The position numbers were made by a program, and so were the translations under genes. A DNA stretch of 64,000 nt from Leptospira sp. (GTDB taxonomy: Bacteria; Spirochaetota; Leptospiria; Leptospirales; Leptospiraceae): contig JAACWH010000025.1 in assembly GCA_009991425.1 (NCBI GenBank), positions 16,751 through 80,750 of the forward strand. Reading direction: 5' to 3'. Shown here one piece after another: positions 46,452 through 56,702 of this stretch; the first letter of the stretch is position 1, and each line of letters opens with the position of its first letter. The notes beneath the pieces were generated by a model. It made no database searches. It saw only the letters and a list, made by a program, of their open reading frames with translations, and was not told the DNA's origin.

Positions 46452-47930
46452 ATGTCTCAACTTCCTAAGGTTTGTGTTATTGGTGCTGGTTCCAGCGGGA
46501 TTACAATTATAAAATCACTGCAAGATAAAGGAATTCCTTTTGATTGCTATGAGAAGGGATCTGATGTTGGAGGAAACTGGCGTTACAAGAATGATAATGG
46601 AATGAGTAATATTTATAAGTCACTCCATATCAATACTCACAGAGACAGAATGGAATATAGAGACTTCCCCATGCCGGAGTCTTACCCCGATTATCCGAAT
46701 CATACTCCCATTTATGAATACTTTAAAGATTATGTAGATAATTTTGGTCTTAGAGAGAAGATTCAATTTCGCAATGGTGTTGTAAATGCTGAGTTTACAG
46801 AAGATGGAGTTTGGAAAGTTCAAACAGAGCGAACAGGAATTCATTTTTATGATGCATTAATAGTTGCAAATGGCCACCATTGGAGTCCTCGTTGGCCTAC
46901 ACCTGCCTTCCAAGGTAAATTTGCCGGCAAAGAAATGCATGCACATGATTATATTAGCCCATCGGAACCGATTAATTTAATAGGTAAAAATGTTGTTATA
47001 TTGGGAATGGGAAATTCAGCCATGGATATTTCTGTTGAATTGTCTCGTCCAGGAATTGCGAACAAAGTGTATCTAGCTGCTCGACGTGGAGCCTATGTCA
47101 TACCCAATTATCTTTTTGGAAAACCTTTAGATAAACTAACAGAGAAAATCCCTCCTTGGGTTCCAATGCCCATTGCACAATTTTTTGCCAATCTTTTGAT
47201 TCGTTATGGAGTAGGAAAGATGGAAGACTTTGGTTTACCAAAGCCTGATCATAAATTTGGTTCTGCACATCCCACTATCTCTCAGGATTTACTTGTTCGT
47301 TTAGGTAGGGGAGATATCAATCCTAAGCCTAATATTGAAAGCATAAATGGCAAATCTGTAAACTTCACAGATGGAAGCTCGGTTGATGCAGATGTTGTAA
47401 TCTACTGCACGGGTTATGATGTAAAATTCCCATTCTTTGAGGAAAGCTTTCTTTCAGCTAAAGAGAATTACCTTCCTCTCTTTTTTAGAATGGTACAGCC
47501 AGAGAGAAATAATTTATTTTTTGTAGGATTGATGCAACCTTTAGGAGCTGTAATGCCACTTGCAGAATTCCAAGGAAAGTGGATTTCAGAATACCTTACT
47601 GGACAATATCAATTCCCTACGAAAAAAGAAATGCAGAATTGGATCCAAGATGATGAGGATACTATGAAGCGACGTTATGTAAATTCTGCAAGACATACTA
47701 TGCAAGTTGATTTCGATGTGTTTCTCTGGAAGATGAAGCGCGAGTTAAAGAAAGGTAAAGCTAGATCTACAGGCAATCTACCAATAGAAGCAAAGGCGTA
47801 TCAATTTGCAAGCCAAGCAGTCAAGACTTCAAAAGGAACTAAGACTAAGTCTGTCTCTTCGAATAAATCTTTGTCTAAGACATCCAGTAAGGGTAAATCA
47901 TTAGCAGGAAAGAGAAAGACTAAAGTTTAG
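46452..47930 (+). CDS. Flavin-containing monooxygenase
   Basis: This 492-residue protein has two Rossmann motifs: FAD-binding GAGSSGITIIKSLQDKGIPF with GGNWRY, and NADPH-binding GMGNSAMDISVEL. A family motif is seen in KEMHAHDYISP and in VVIYCTGYDVKFPF near the C terminus. Such enzymes oxygenate ketones, amines or sulfides with NADPH and O2. The last 45 residues are low-complexity and rich in Lys, Ser and Thr (SKTSSKGKSLAGKRKTKV). The ATG at 46452 is preferred to GTG at 46443 because AAGGG lies at a good distance. It is divergent from the GMC oxidoreductase. Confidence 0.83.
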   Translation: MSQLPKVCVIGAGSSGITIIKSLQDKGIPFDCYEKGSDVGGNWRYKNDNGMSNIYKSLHINTHRDRMEYRDFPMPESYPDYPNHTPIYEYFKDYVDNFGLREKIQFRNGVVNAEFTEDGVWKVQTERTGIHFYDALIVANGHHWSPRWPTPAFQGKFAGKEMHAHDYISPSEPINLIGKNVVILGMGNSAMDISVELSRPGIANKVYLAARRGAYVIPNYLFGKPLDKLTEKIPPWVPMPIAQFFANLLIRYGVGKMEDFGLPKPDHKFGSAHPTISQDLLVRLGRGDINPKPNIESINGKSVNFTDGSSVDADVVIYCTGYDVKFPFFEESFLSAKENYLPLFFRMVQPERNNLFFVGLMQPLGAVMPLAEFQGKWISEYLTGQYQFPTKKEMQNWIQDDEDTMKRRYVNSARHTMQVDFDVFLWKMKRELKKGKARSTGNLPIEAKAYQFASQAVKTSKGTKTKSVSSNKSLSKTSSKGKSLAGKRKTKV

Positions 47931-47982
47931 GACATACTAAAGAATTTATAAATTAAAATTTGATTTCTTTTATCTTTTTCCT

Positions 47983-48651
47983 ATGAGATTATTTTATTAT
48001 GCAATATTTTTTATTTTAATTAACAATTGCTACTCCATGGATTTTTATCGTATCAAGGTATACGAAATCCTTTGTAGAGATTGTGGAGAAGCTGAAATAG
48101 ATTGTAATAAATTTTTTGAAAATAATCAGAGTATCAACGAGTCTTTGTTAGAATTCCCTGTTGGATTTAAAAATGCAGAAAGATTTTATATAGCCCAAAA
48201 TTTTGGAGAAATCAATCCAAGATTTAGAAATCGTTATCACTTAGGAGAAGATTGGAATTACATTGGAGGTGGAGATTCTGATTTTGGAGCACCAGTTTAT
48301 AGCATTGGCAAAGGAGTTGTAAGTATGACTAAGGATCTTGGAGGTGGTTGGGGAAAGGTCATTCGCATCTGTCACAGATTGTCAGCAGAAGCTTCTACAA
48401 AATTAGGAATAAATTATATAGAAAGTGTCTACGCACATTTGTCTGCTTTTCATATACAAACAGGTGATATCGTAGAAAGAGGGAGATGGGTTGGATCAAT
48501 CGGGAACTCAAACCAAGCTTATCCATCTCATTTACATTTCGAGTTACGATCTGCATTAGGTGAAGATTTAGGAGGAGGTTATGAATCTGAAATTCCAATA
48601 TTCTATCTTAAACCTTCTTTAACGATTGATTCCTTATATAGTTCTGAGTGA
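47983..48651 (+). CDS. M23 family metallopeptidase, exported
   Basis: This 222-residue protein has an N-terminal signal (hydrophobic 4-14, with NNCYS that could be a lipobox at Cys16). Its LytM-type domain shows the zinc ligands HLGEDWN (H and D) and HLHFELR (HxH), with GWGKVIRICH and YAHLSAF in between. M23 enzymes cut glycine or cross-link peptide bonds in peptidoglycan. All metal ligands are kept, so an active hydrolase is expected. It stands alone downstream of the monooxygenase. Confidence 0.82.
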   Translation: MRLFYYAIFFILINNCYSMDFYRIKVYEILCRDCGEAEIDCNKFFENNQSINESLLEFPVGFKNAERFYIAQNFGEINPRFRNRYHLGEDWNYIGGGDSDFGAPVYSIGKGVVSMTKDLGGGWGKVIRICHRLSAEASTKLGINYIESVYAHLSAFHIQTGDIVERGRWVGSIGNSNQAYPSHLHFELRSALGEDLGGGYESEIPIFYLKPSLTIDSLYSSE

Positions 48652-48886
48652 ACTTTAAATAATTTAACTCTATTTAAAAAGTATTCTAGAATTATATTTT
48701 AACATCCAATTTCTCAATATAAAAATATGACATTTTGATAAATTTTTTAACATATTTCATATTTCCTAGGCATTCGATATTCTGTTTCTAAGAAAGGATA
48801 TTCTCGACACTCGTGCACTTGAATAAAATATAGACTAGGAAGAGTTTGAAAGAATAAATAAATTTAACTCTTTCATAAGAGGTATT

Positions 48887-49198
48887 ATGAAATCATCCCT
48901 ATATCGCCCAGTTTTATCTCCAGTCTCTTTAAAAACAGAAATATTGGATAATCCTACTAAACATTTAGAAATTTCTACTCGTGGAATCATTTTCCAAAGT
49001 GAAGAAGCTATAGAAGCTGGAACTACGCTAACAGCATCTATAAATACTGTTAGTATGACAGGTTCTTTGGATTTTGTCGTAAAGGTTTTGAAATGCCAAA
49101 CATCTACAGAGGGCAATGGATATGACATCTATGCTAATTTTTATGGTATAGAGCATGAAGCAGAGAATGAAATCTTAGAGTTTATCAGTAAGACCTGA
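48887..49198 (+). CDS. PilZ-like small protein
   Basis: This 103-residue protein looks like a PilZ domain in its strand pattern (LEISTRGIIFQSEEAIEAGTTL, corresponding to DxSxxG with changes). The RxxxR motif that binds cyclic di-GMP is not seen, so it may be a non-canonical, non-binding PilZ. No signal peptide is present. It is convergent with the ABC-F gene, nine bases apart. Confidence 0.5.
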   Translation: MKSSLYRPVLSPVSLKTEILDNPTKHLEISTRGIIFQSEEAIEAGTTLTASINTVSMTGSLDFVVKVLKCQTSTEGNGYDIYANFYGIEHEAENEILEFISKT

Positions 49199-49206
49199 TA
49201 TCTTTC

Positions 49207-50703
49207 TTAGATAGATTCATCGGACCATCCAATATCTTTTAAGAATTCGTCGTAGCCTCCATCGTAAACTTTAATCTCATCATTATCAAAAACGATTAAT
49301 TTAGTTGCGACAGTACGTAAATGCATTTCATTGTGCGTTACCATAATCACTGTTCCATCAAAGCCATCGATAGCTTCCATTAATGAGTCACATGATTGCA
49401 TATCCAAGTGATTGGTTGGTTCATCCAAGAAGAGCAAATGAGATGGGGTAACAAGTATCTTTCCTAATAGAACGCGGCTTTTTTCTCCACCCGATAGAAC
49501 TTTGATCTTCTTTAGAGCAGTGTCTCCTGAAAACATGAGTCCACCAGCAATAGTTCGGGCTTTATTTTCATTGCAAGAAGGATCAGCTGATTTGATTTCT
49601 TCTACGATAGAGTTTGATTCATTTAAATCAAGTTTGTTGGTCTGACCAAAATATCCTTCTTTTAATATTGGATGTTTTTTTATGAAACCAGAGCTTGGTT
49701 CCAGTTCACCAGCAAGTAATTTAAGCAATGTAGATTTACCTTTTCCATTCTTTCCTATAATACAGATTCGTTCACCTGATCCAACGGAGATTGAAAAATC
49801 ATTAATCAGGAATGATTCTTTGCCATCATAAGAAAAAGAAATATTCTCAACTGACATCATTTGATTTGCAGAGAAGGGTAGACTGTTGAAATATAATTCT
49901 AAATCATCAATAGATTCTAAGGCCTTCATTTCACCTTGCTTTTCAAGTTTCTTCACTCTTGATTGAGCTCGACTTGCAAAACTTGCTTTAGCTTTGAATT
50001 TTGCTATGAAGATCTCTTCTTGCTTTCTTTTCTTAGCTTCGTTTTGTCTTGTCTTTTCATAGATTTCTTCTGATTGATTTATTTGAGTGTAAAGCTTTTC
50101 AGTATCACCTTGAACCTTGATTGCCTTCGTTCTATGAATCGCAACAATATGGGTGGATACTCTGTCCATAAATGACCTATCATGAGTGACCAAAACTATT
50201 TCACCTTCCCATTCTCGTAAGAATTCCTCTAACCAACGAATAGTTACAATATCTAAGTAGTTGTTAGGTTCATCTAACATGAGCATATCTGGGCTTGATA
50301 CTAATAGTTTAGCAAGATTCATGCGAATTTGGTATCCACCAGAGAACTCATTCGGTGATCTTTCCATATCCTTTTCTTGGAAGCCCAAACCAAACAAGAT
50401 TCTTTCAACTTGCCAGGTTTCGTATTCTTCCCCTTCAGGAAGTCCTAGTGCACATTCTTCCAAAACTGTAGGCTTAGTGAAATTTAAATGCTGCTGCAAA
50501 TGTCCAATACGGTATCCCTTGGGTATAACAATATTTCCTGAGTCTACTTCAACATCACCCAAGATAAGATGGAAGAGGGTAGACTTTCCATGCCCGTTTC
50601 TTCCGACTATACCAACTCTTTCTCCGCGATTGATGCTAAGACTTAAATCATCAAATAAAACTTGGGAACCATAGGATTTATTCAATCCAGCAATTTTGAT
50701 CAT
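49207..50703 (-). CDS. ABC-F family ATPase
   Basis: This 498-residue protein has two ABC ATPase domains joined by a charged linker (about 205-270) with no membrane segments, the layout of ABC-F proteins acting on ribosomes. Domain one has [24 protein letters not shown] and DEPNNYLDI; domain two has [29 protein letters not shown] and DEPTNHLD. It resembles Uup/EttA-like translation factors. Its start overlaps the stop of the MutS-like gene by four bases (ATGA), so they are coupled. Confidence 0.87.
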   Translation of the reverse strand: MIKIAGLNKSYGSQVLFDDLSLSINRGERVGIVGRNGHGKSTLFHLILGDVEVDSGNIVIPKGYRIGHLQQHLNFTKPTVLEECALGLPEGEEYETWQVERILFGLGFQEKDMERSPNEFSGGYQIRMNLAKLLVSSPDMLMLDEPNNYLDIVTIRWLEEFLREWEGEIVLVTHDRSFMDRVSTHIVAIHRTKAIKVQGDTEKLYTQINQSEEIYEKTRQNEAKKRKQEEIFIAKFKAKASFASRAQSRVKKLEKQGEMKALESIDDLELYFNSLPFSANQMMSVENISFSYDGKESFLINDFSISVGSGERICIIGKNGKGKSTLLKLLAGELEPSSGFIKKHPILKEGYFGQTNKLDLNESNSIVEEIKSADPSCNENKARTIAGGLMFSGDTALKKIKVLSGGEKSRVLLGKILVTPSHLLFLDEPTNHLDMQSCDSLMEAIDGFDGTVIMVTHNEMHLRTVATKLIVFDNDEIKVYDGGYDEFLKDIGWSDESI

Positions 50704-52451
50704 AGTATAACTCCTTCTCTCTTTAATATGAAAAGAGCATTGGTAGTTGATACAACTCCATCTCGAATTTTAAAATCAAAGCTCATTTCATTATTTGTTA
50801 TAGTTTCTGTAAAATGTTTCAATTGAAGATTTGGAATCTTAGCTAGTTCCAAATCATGAGTAGTACACATTGTAAAGGTATTTTTACCTTGGAGATTCTT
50901 GAGGATGGCTTCGCTTGCCAGATAACGTTCCTTAGTATTTGTTCCTTTTAAAATCTCATCAAGAAGTATAAGAATAGGCTGGTTATTTTTCTCTAAAGTT
51001 TTAAAAATATCACCTAATCTTTTAGCTTCGGCGTAGAATAGAGAAATTCCCTCTGTCAAAGAATCTTGGTTTCGGAGGGAACAAGTAATCATCATAGAGG
51101 GAAGTTTAAAATTTTTCCCTAAGATAGGACCTCCACAAAGTGCAAAAATAACATTGATTCCTACTGTCCTCATGAAGGTAGTTTTTCCCGCCATATTTGA
51201 TCCTGTTATAAGTAGAACTTCTCCTTTGGCTAAGGATTGCATTGGATTGGCAACAGAGTTATGCGACTGAAGTAGAGGATGAGAAAGTTCTTCTGCTTCC
51301 ATGCTTTGGAAAGAATCATCGATTAATGGAAAACTCCATCCTTGATTCGTGAACATAAGATGAATAAAGGGCATTTGAGAATCAACTACTTCTAATTTTT
51401 GGAACCATTCTATTCTAGAATGATAAGACTTGGTATTCCATTTTTCTAATTTTCGAATTTTCCAAAGGTCATGAAGATACAAAATGTTCGCAAATAAATG
51501 AGGCACTGGAGAATGCCACAATTCGCTATAACTTGAGTGGAAGGATTTGAATGTATTGATGATTTCTTTTTTATTCCAAAGCTTTAATACAGAGTTGGTT
51601 CTATGTAATAATTTTTCTGTCTGTTTACTTCGATCTCTTGCAGATTCAAAGGATTTGAACACTTTGATTGAATCAGAACGGTATGTTAAGTATAAAATTA
51701 AATTAAGTATTAGAAAGCTTCCACCAAAGGGCAGCGAGAATATCCATGAACCTAGAATAATAATAAAGCTAATTGGGGAGAGGATAGGAAAAATTTTTTT
51801 GAGGATTTTCCTTTTCTCAAAAAAGGGAATATCTTTAGTCTTCCAAGCGGATGTGCTCCACTTTTTCCCTAAGAAAAATTCCCAATTCTCAGATCCTATT
51901 CTGAGAAATTTATAAGAAAAGTATTTTTGATTTGTAAAAAGTTTAGTAAAGGTTTGACGAGAATTAATTTCAGATGAGGATTCTGTTTTCTTTCTGAGAA
52001 GATTTTCCAAGAAAAGTTCTTCCCCTTTTTCTGTGCAGGTTGTATCTATTAGAGGAAAAATTCCATCTTTGTCAAATAGATTTAAGTCTTCACTAAATGA
52101 ATGGGAAAATCTTTGATCTTCTGCAATAGGAAAGCTTCTGAATAATTCTTTGGCATTGTTACTAGATCGAAGGATCTCTCTTTTTAAGAATTTATAACAA
52201 TCTTTAAACTGTATTAATGAAGATTCGTTTCTATTGTATATTTGAATGATAAATCCAAAGATAATTATAAATAAGGATACAATTGGAACGGAATAAATAT
52301 ACGAAAGTTGTGATAAATAAAGAAGGATGATTGAAACAAAAATACTCGAGAACGAAATTAATCTAACAAGCGAAAGTTTAGATAGCCTTCTTTCCTTCCT
52401 GCCAATGAATTGTTGAATTCGATCGGCTCTAGTCTGTAATTTTACCGTCAT
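50700..52451 (-). CDS. Membrane-anchored MutS-family ATPase
   Basis: This 583-residue protein has two membrane helices near the N terminus (about 28-68) and two more near 230-265, then a MutS-type ATPase domain with Walker [15 protein letters not shown] (about 416-429), the [10 protein letters not shown] loop and Walker [18 protein letters not shown]. The mismatch-recognition domain I of MutS is absent. MutS-like proteins with membrane helices are known in other phyla but their role is not established. It overlaps the small upstream gene and the ABC-F gene by four bases each, so three genes are coupled. Confidence 0.8.
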   Translation of the reverse strand: MTVKLQTRADRIQQFIGRKERRLSKLSLVRLISFSSIFVSIILLYLSQLSYIYSVPIVSLFIIIFGFIIQIYNRNESSLIQFKDCYKFLKREILRSSNNAKELFRSFPIAEDQRFSHSFSEDLNLFDKDGIFPLIDTTCTEKGEELFLENLLRKKTESSSEINSRQTFTKLFTNQKYFSYKFLRIGSENWEFFLGKKWSTSAWKTKDIPFFEKRKILKKIFPILSPISFIIILGSWIFSLPFGGSFLILNLILYLTYRSDSIKVFKSFESARDRSKQTEKLLHRTNSVLKLWNKKEIINTFKSFHSSYSELWHSPVPHLFANILYLHDLWKIRKLEKWNTKSYHSRIEWFQKLEVVDSQMPFIHLMFTNQGWSFPLIDDSFQSMEAEELSHPLLQSHNSVANPMQSLAKGEVLLITGSNMAGKTTFMRTVGINVIFALCGGPILGKNFKLPSMMITCSLRNQDSLTEGISLFYAEAKRLGDIFKTLEKNNQPILILLDEILKGTNTKERYLASEAILKNLQGKNTFTMCTTHDLELAKIPNLQLKHFTETITNNEMSFDFKIRDGVVSTTNALFILKREGVIL

Positions 52452-52693
52452 CTAAAAGCAGGACGTGTCGTTAAAGTGTTCTCGTAATTTTCAACTTCGC
52501 GTTTATAGATTTCCAAATCCAGAACTCGGAACAGACTTCCAAAATCATTGAGTACCCATCTGTCAACAAGCTTACCTTTCTCTCTACCTTTGATTTTATC
52601 TAGGTAAATTTGGCCAAAAAGGTCAGTGCCAAATTCATATTTAACGAATCTCCCCTTCCGATTTCCAGTGTAATTCTCGAGACGTATCTGCAT
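52448..52693 (-). CDS. Small conserved-looking protein, first gene of the MutS-like/ABC-F unit
   Basis: From the ATG at 52693 this encodes 81 residues, beginning [24 protein letters not shown] precedes the start. An earlier ATG at 52708 adds five residues and overlaps the same ribosome-binding site. It is basic, has no signal peptide and no recognised domain. Its stop overlaps the MutS-like ATG by four bases, so translation of the ATPase depends on it. Confidence 0.6.
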   Translation of the reverse strand: MQIRLENYTGNRKGRFVKYEFGTDLFGQIYLDKIKGREKGKLVDRWVLNDFGSLFRVLDLEIYKREVENYENTLTTRPAFR

Positions 52694-52851
52694 GGTGATT
52701 CCCAACATAGTTTTTTGGCGGAAAAGTACAAGAAAAAAAATAAAAAAGTGCTTCAGTATTTTGAAAAAACCCCGAACTTAATATTAGGGAAAGGATTCCC
52801 TTAACAACATAAATAGAAAAAAGCTTAAACCAGAGTTGCACGGAGGCCACA

Positions 52852-53058
52852 ATGTTTTACGAAAATTTTAATGACGAACTATCCAGTTCTTACACCAACA
52901 CAGCTGATTCCTTTATTTCCATCGAAGGAAAAACAATTCTCCCTAATTTAGGTCTTAAAGCAGGTACGCTTTTGGATACAAAACAGATGAAAAAATTGCA
53001 TGAAATTCGCAACCGTCATCTGAAATCAGAACAAATTCATTCCTTTTTAAAGGACTAA
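52852..53058 (+). CDS. Small hypothetical protein
   Basis: This 68-residue protein is preceded by a strong ribosome-binding site (GGAGG seven bases ahead) and ended by a hairpin. It begins MFYENFNDELSSSYTNTADS and ends with a charged helix (KKLHEIRNRHLKSEQIHSFL). No domain is recognised. The context (good start and terminator) supports a real gene. Confidence 0.6.
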   Translation: MFYENFNDELSSSYTNTADSFISIEGKTILPNLGLKAGTLLDTKQMKKLHEIRNRHLKSEQIHSFLKD

Positions 53059-53069
53059 TTCATTATTAA

Positions 53070-53116
53070 AAGAAGGCACTTGATTTCGAAACTTATCATG
53101 TGCCTTTCTTTTTGTC
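53070..53116 (+). terminator. Terminator hairpin after the 68-residue gene
   Basis: AAGGCAC pairs with GTGCCTT and the stem can extend with TGAT/ATCA inside; TTTCTTTTT follows. Confidence 0.6.
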
Positions 53117-53175
53117 TTCATTTCTAAATTCTTCTAGTAATTGTCAATATAACAACCAGTCACAACGTCTAAATC

Positions 53176-53195
53176 TTATATCATCACAGATATAA
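53176..53195. promoter_or_regulatory. Operator-like palindrome before a small hypothetical gene
   Basis: TTATATC-ATCACA-GATATAA has seven-base perfect arms and a six-base spacer, and lies 33 bases ahead of the ATG at 53228. The right arm can also act as a -10-like box. Confidence 0.35.
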
Positions 53196-53227
53196 ACGAT
53201 TTTATATTTAATCAAGGTAGATAATTC

Positions 53228-53644
53228 ATGGAAAATGCGGTTCAAGGACTTAAAGATATTTGCAATCAGAACAAAGATTTGAAATTTCTGGATGAATTTC
53301 TTTCTGGCTATACAGAACTTACTGAGCGTGAAGATAAGCAACTTAGATACTATTGTAAAACTGAACTGAAAGGAATTTTAGATTTAGTGAAAACTTTAGA
53401 TGGTGCTGATACTTCTGAAATTGATTCAGCAATATCAGGGTTATGGTTTGAATTTCATTCAAAATGGATTCGTTTCAATGCAATTAACAATTACAATGCC
53501 GTGATGAATGATAATATAAATCCATTGTATGTTCTCCAATCGGCATCAATTACCTATTTCATTTCTAAGATTGAAGATTTCATCGAAGATGAGCAATTGC
53601 AAAAAATGAAAAAGATCATGACTGATGTTCAATACTCCTCTTAA
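53228..53644 (+). CDS. Hypothetical soluble helical protein
   Basis: This 138-residue protein is acidic and mostly helical, with no signal peptide or membrane segment. It begins MENAVQGLKDICNQNKDLKF and has Trp-Phe rich stretches (GLWFEFHSKWIRFNAIN). No family is recognised. It is convergent with the TRAP permease gene, sharing the hairpin at 53667-53700. Confidence 0.6.
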   Translation: MENAVQGLKDICNQNKDLKFLDEFLSGYTELTEREDKQLRYYCKTELKGILDLVKTLDGADTSEIDSAISGLWFEFHSKWIRFNAINNYNAVMNDNINPLYVLQSASITYFISKIEDFIEDEQLQKMKKIMTDVQYSS

Positions 53645-53666
53645 ATTAAACTTCCTTTAAACAAAA

Positions 53667-53700
53667 AAATACCAGCTTGAGTTTCTCATAGCTGGTATTT
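53667..53700. terminator. Bidirectional terminator between hypothetical gene and TRAP permease
   Basis: A ten-base stem AAATACCAGC / GCTGGTATTT with an inner TGAG/CTCA extension. On the minus strand it is followed by TTTTTTTG, a strong end for the TRAP operon; on the plus strand the T run is weaker. Confidence 0.8.
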
Positions 53701-53715
53701 ATCTTTCTAATTTCT

Positions 53716-53738
53716 CTAAGCAGTTAAAGACTGCTTAG
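53716..53738 (-). repeat. Second hairpin downstream of TRAP permease gene
   Basis: Nine-base perfect arms CTAAGCAGT / ACTGCTTAG with a five-base loop lie between the permease stop codon and the terminator. It has no T run of its own and may protect the mRNA 3' end. Confidence 0.5.
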
Positions 53739-53754
53739 ATTTTAAATTAATTTT

Positions 53755-55098
53755 CTAATACTTATCTAAGAAGCTGCCTCCGTCGTCAGGGACTTCTTCC
53801 TCTTCCATTTCTGTTGCAGGAGTCTCCATAGAAGCCTCATCAGAAATTGGGAACATTGAAATTTCTGGAATGAAAGAGATCAACATCAATCCAACCAAGA
53901 AGATTCCAATAATAGGAATTACGGATTTGATCACATCTCCCAGGGCTTCCTTGAAAATTCCAGAAGCAACAAATAGGTTGATACCTACTGGAGGAGTGAT
54001 GTATCCAATTTCTAAATTCACAATCATTATAATACCAAAGTGAATTGGGTTTATTCCATAAGATTGAGCCATAGGAGCTAGTAATGGAGCCAAGACAAGA
54101 ATCGCGGACATAATGTCCATGAAGCATCCAACAATCAGGAGTAATATGTTCACTCCAATAATGAAGGCAATTTTACTTGTAATGATACCATTCATAAACT
54201 CAACCATGGATTGAGGAATTTGTTCTATAGTGAGGAATTTATTTAAACTAGAAGCTAAAAGTAAGATCAATAGTAATGATCCAAGCATTTCAGCACTTTC
54301 TACTAAGATAGTTGGGATTTTAGTTATTTTTAATTCTCTATGGATTAGCAATTCAACAATCAAAGCGTATACGACCGCAATGGCAGCTGATTCTGTTGCT
54401 GTAAAAAATCCAGAATAGATCCCACCTAAAATAATACCAGGCATTAGTAGAGCAAGTATGCCTCTACGTAAGGATGTTATGATTTCTTTTGCATCCCATT
54501 TCCCACGTGGCATCTTCCAGCCTTTGAACATAGAATAGATGATCAAAAGAACAACAAGTAAGATACCAGGTCCAATTCCAGCAAGGAAGAGGTCAGTTAC
54601 TGATACACCTACCATAATGGCATAGATGATCATTGGAATACTTGGAGGTATGATAATTCCTAGAGTTCCACCTGAGGTAAGTAGTCCCATAGAAAATTTC
54701 TTCTCATAGCCTGCTTTCTGAAGGGCAGGGTACATGATTCCACCAATAGCAATCAAGGTAACAGGGCTTGATCCAGAGATAGCTGCAAAAATTGCACAGG
54801 CAAAAACACCTGCTATTGCTAAGCCAGATGGAATTGGTGCTGTAAAAGCTTTACCCATTTCAATCAAACGCTTGGAAATACTACCGTAGGTCATTAGGTT
54901 CCCTGCTAAAATAAATAGCGGGATTGCTAAGAGAATTTCTTTGTCAGCAGCATAGTACATATCTTCCACTATACCAGCGAAGCTACCTTCACCTAGAAAC
55001 ATGAAGCAGTATGCAGTCACAGAGCCCATGATTACAAATAAGGGCTGACCAAGAAGGATTAGGACAAAAAAGAGAGCTAGTAATCCGAAAACTTCCAT
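53755..55098 (-). CDS. dctM: TRAP transporter large permease, DctM
   Basis: This 447-residue polytopic protein has about 12 hydrophobic helices and matches DctM: SSPVTLIAIGGIMYPAL, GGTLGIIIPPSIPMIIYA, FTATESAAIAVVYALIV and IGYITPPVGINLFVASG. It carries the sodium-coupled transport path. The C-terminal 25 residues are acidic and extend beyond the usual end. Its ATG overlaps the stop of the small permease gene by one base (TAATG). Confidence 0.92.
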   Translation of the reverse strand: MEVFGLLALFFVLILLGQPLFVIMGSVTAYCFMFLGEGSFAGIVEDMYYAADKEILLAIPLFILAGNLMTYGSISKRLIEMGKAFTAPIPSGLAIAGVFACAIFAAISGSSPVTLIAIGGIMYPALQKAGYEKKFSMGLLTSGGTLGIIIPPSIPMIIYAIMVGVSVTDLFLAGIGPGILLVVLLIIYSMFKGWKMPRGKWDAKEIITSLRRGILALLMPGIILGGIYSGFFTATESAAIAVVYALIVELLIHRELKITKIPTILVESAEMLGSLLLILLLASSLNKFLTIEQIPQSMVEFMNGIITSKIAFIIGVNILLLIVGCFMDIMSAILVLAPLLAPMAQSYGINPIHFGIIMIVNLEIGYITPPVGINLFVASGIFKEALGDVIKSVIPIIGIFLVGLMLISFIPEISMFPISDEASMETPATEMEEEEVPDDGGSFLDKY

Positions 55099-55634
55099 TA
55101 GTAACCTACCTCCTCTTTTTCAAATTCATCTAATACATTTGAAATTTCACCATAATCATCTGGTCTCATGTTCGGCATGATCGCGAAAATGAAATGTCGA
55201 AACGCCATAGAGGCAAATACATAGGGAAAGATCGTCATAATAGTCCATATAGGAAGTCCATCCAATACGGGATGGATATCACCCATCCCTCTATTGGTAT
55301 CAACATTTTTAAGAGAGAGATAAAACATAAGCACACAAAATGCAGTTACGATTAAATGCTCAATAACCTTCAAAAATGGCTTCATGGATTCAGGCCAGAG
55401 TTTATCTGCAATTTCTGGTCGTAAGTGACCTCCTTTTGCAGAGGTTAAGGAAGCACCAATGATGCCTCCCCAGATCATAAGGATGATGGCTCCTTTTTGA
55501 GCCCAAGCAACCCCACCAGTACCTAATTCTCTGCTGAATACGTCTAAAGCCATTAATATAGTTAGAACTGCAAATGCAGTTCCACCTAATAGCTTTTCAG
55601 CAAAGGATATTCCATCTAAGATTTTTTTTATCAC
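55098..55634 (-). CDS. dctQ: TRAP transporter small permease, DctQ
   Basis: This 178-residue protein has four membrane helices, including IILMIWGGIIGASLTSAKGGHLRPEI, typical of DctQ, and GGVAWAQKG. It stabilises the large permease. The start is GTG with GGAGAG ahead. It lies 34 bases after the solute-binding gene. Confidence 0.87.
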   Translation of the reverse strand: MIKKILDGISFAEKLLGGTAFAVLTILMALDVFSRELGTGGVAWAQKGAIILMIWGGIIGASLTSAKGGHLRPEIADKLWPESMKPFLKVIEHLIVTAFCVLMFYLSLKNVDTNRGMGDIHPVLDGLPIWTIMTIFPYVFASMAFRHFIFAIMPNMRPDDYGEISNVLDEFEKEEVGY

Positions 55635-55668
55635 TCTCTTTCTCTCCTATCAATACTTGATTGATTGT

Positions 55669-56664
55669 TTATCTACAAGCAGCTTTGCCTTTTAAAATTG
55701 CACTATAAATTGCTTGAGATTGGCCACCTAATTTTGGCAATACTGTTTTTTCTTGTCCTGCAGATGCTTTCTTCCATTGTGCAAGCTCAGCAGAAGATGG
55801 ATTGTAGATTTCAACTCCAGTCTTTTTGAGAGTTGCAATGAGTCTTCCGTCAAGTGCTCGAACACCGCGTCTCACTTCAGAAGCTAGTTCGTTTTTAGTT
55901 CCTACCAAAATTTTCTTATCTTCATCAGATAGTTTGTCATAGAAAGATTTGCTCGCTACAATGATAGCTGGCTGGTAGATGTGCTTTGTGAAAGTAAAAT
56001 TATCGATAGTTGTCTGCCATTCAGCAGCCATTGTAAAAAGAGGAGTGTTATCAAATCCATTTACAACACCTGTCTGTAAAGCTGGTAAAACCTCAGGAAT
56101 TGCGATTGGAATTGGGCTTGCACCAACACTTTTCCAGAAAGCAAGGTGAGTCTTAGCTTCTTGGGATCTAACTTTAATACCAGTTAAGTCATTAGGAACT
56201 TTGATTGCTTTTCCTTTTACTCCAATAGAACGAAAGCCATTCTCAGCCCAAGAGATAAAAACCATTCCCTTAGCTTCTAGAAGCTTAGAAACAGGCTCTG
56301 TTAAATGGTTGTCAAGTACACAATCAGCTTGCTTAACACTATCAAATAGATAAGGCATTTCGAGAACGTTTAACTCAGGAACCGCAGTTGCAACAGCACC
56401 TGTAGTGATCCCAGCGTATTCAATTCGGCCTTTTCTGACACCAGCTAGGATTTCATTTTCTCCACCAAGCTGACCACCAGGGTAAACTTTAACTTTGAAT
56501 TTCCCACCGCCTTCAGCATTGATACGTTTTTGTATTTTGTACATTACATCTGCCCAAGGTGTTCCAGTTGGGGCTACAGAAGCTAGCTTTATTTTTGTTT
56601 GTGCTGAGATCTCAACGGTTAAAACCATCATCCCCGCTAGTATTAATGTTAGTATTTTGTTCAT
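55669..56664 (-). CDS. TRAP solute-binding protein, DctP/TatP type
   Basis: This 331-residue protein has a signal peptide (1-21, cleavage after ISA) and matches the DctP family: APTGTPWADVMYKIQKRIN, KVYPGGQLGGENEILAGVRKG, and LTGIKVRSQEAKTHLAFWKS, in which the conserved Arg binds carboxylates. It captures an organic acid in the periplasm. The upstream gene encodes a TatT-like lipoprotein, so by analogy with Treponema this would be TatP. The ligand is not evident. AAGGAG precedes the start. Confidence 0.88.
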   Translation of the reverse strand: MNKILTLILAGMMVLTVEISAQTKIKLASVAPTGTPWADVMYKIQKRINAEGGGKFKVKVYPGGQLGGENEILAGVRKGRIEYAGITTGAVATAVPELNVLEMPYLFDSVKQADCVLDNHLTEPVSKLLEAKGMVFISWAENGFRSIGVKGKAIKVPNDLTGIKVRSQEAKTHLAFWKSVGASPIPIAIPEVLPALQTGVVNGFDNTPLFTMAAEWQTTIDNFTFTKHIYQPAIIVASKSFYDKLSDEDKKILVGTKNELASEVRRGVRALDGRLIATLKKTGVEIYNPSSAELAQWKKASAGQEKTVLPKLGGQSQAIYSAILKGKAACR

Positions 56665-56702
56665 AAATCTTCTCCTTCTCTTCTTCTTCTAAATCTTCCC
56701 AT

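Noticed and set aside
52610..52804. 64-codon plus-strand frame opposite the small first gene of the MutS-like unit
   Set aside because: No ribosome-binding site, and the opposite strand has the better supported, coupled gene.
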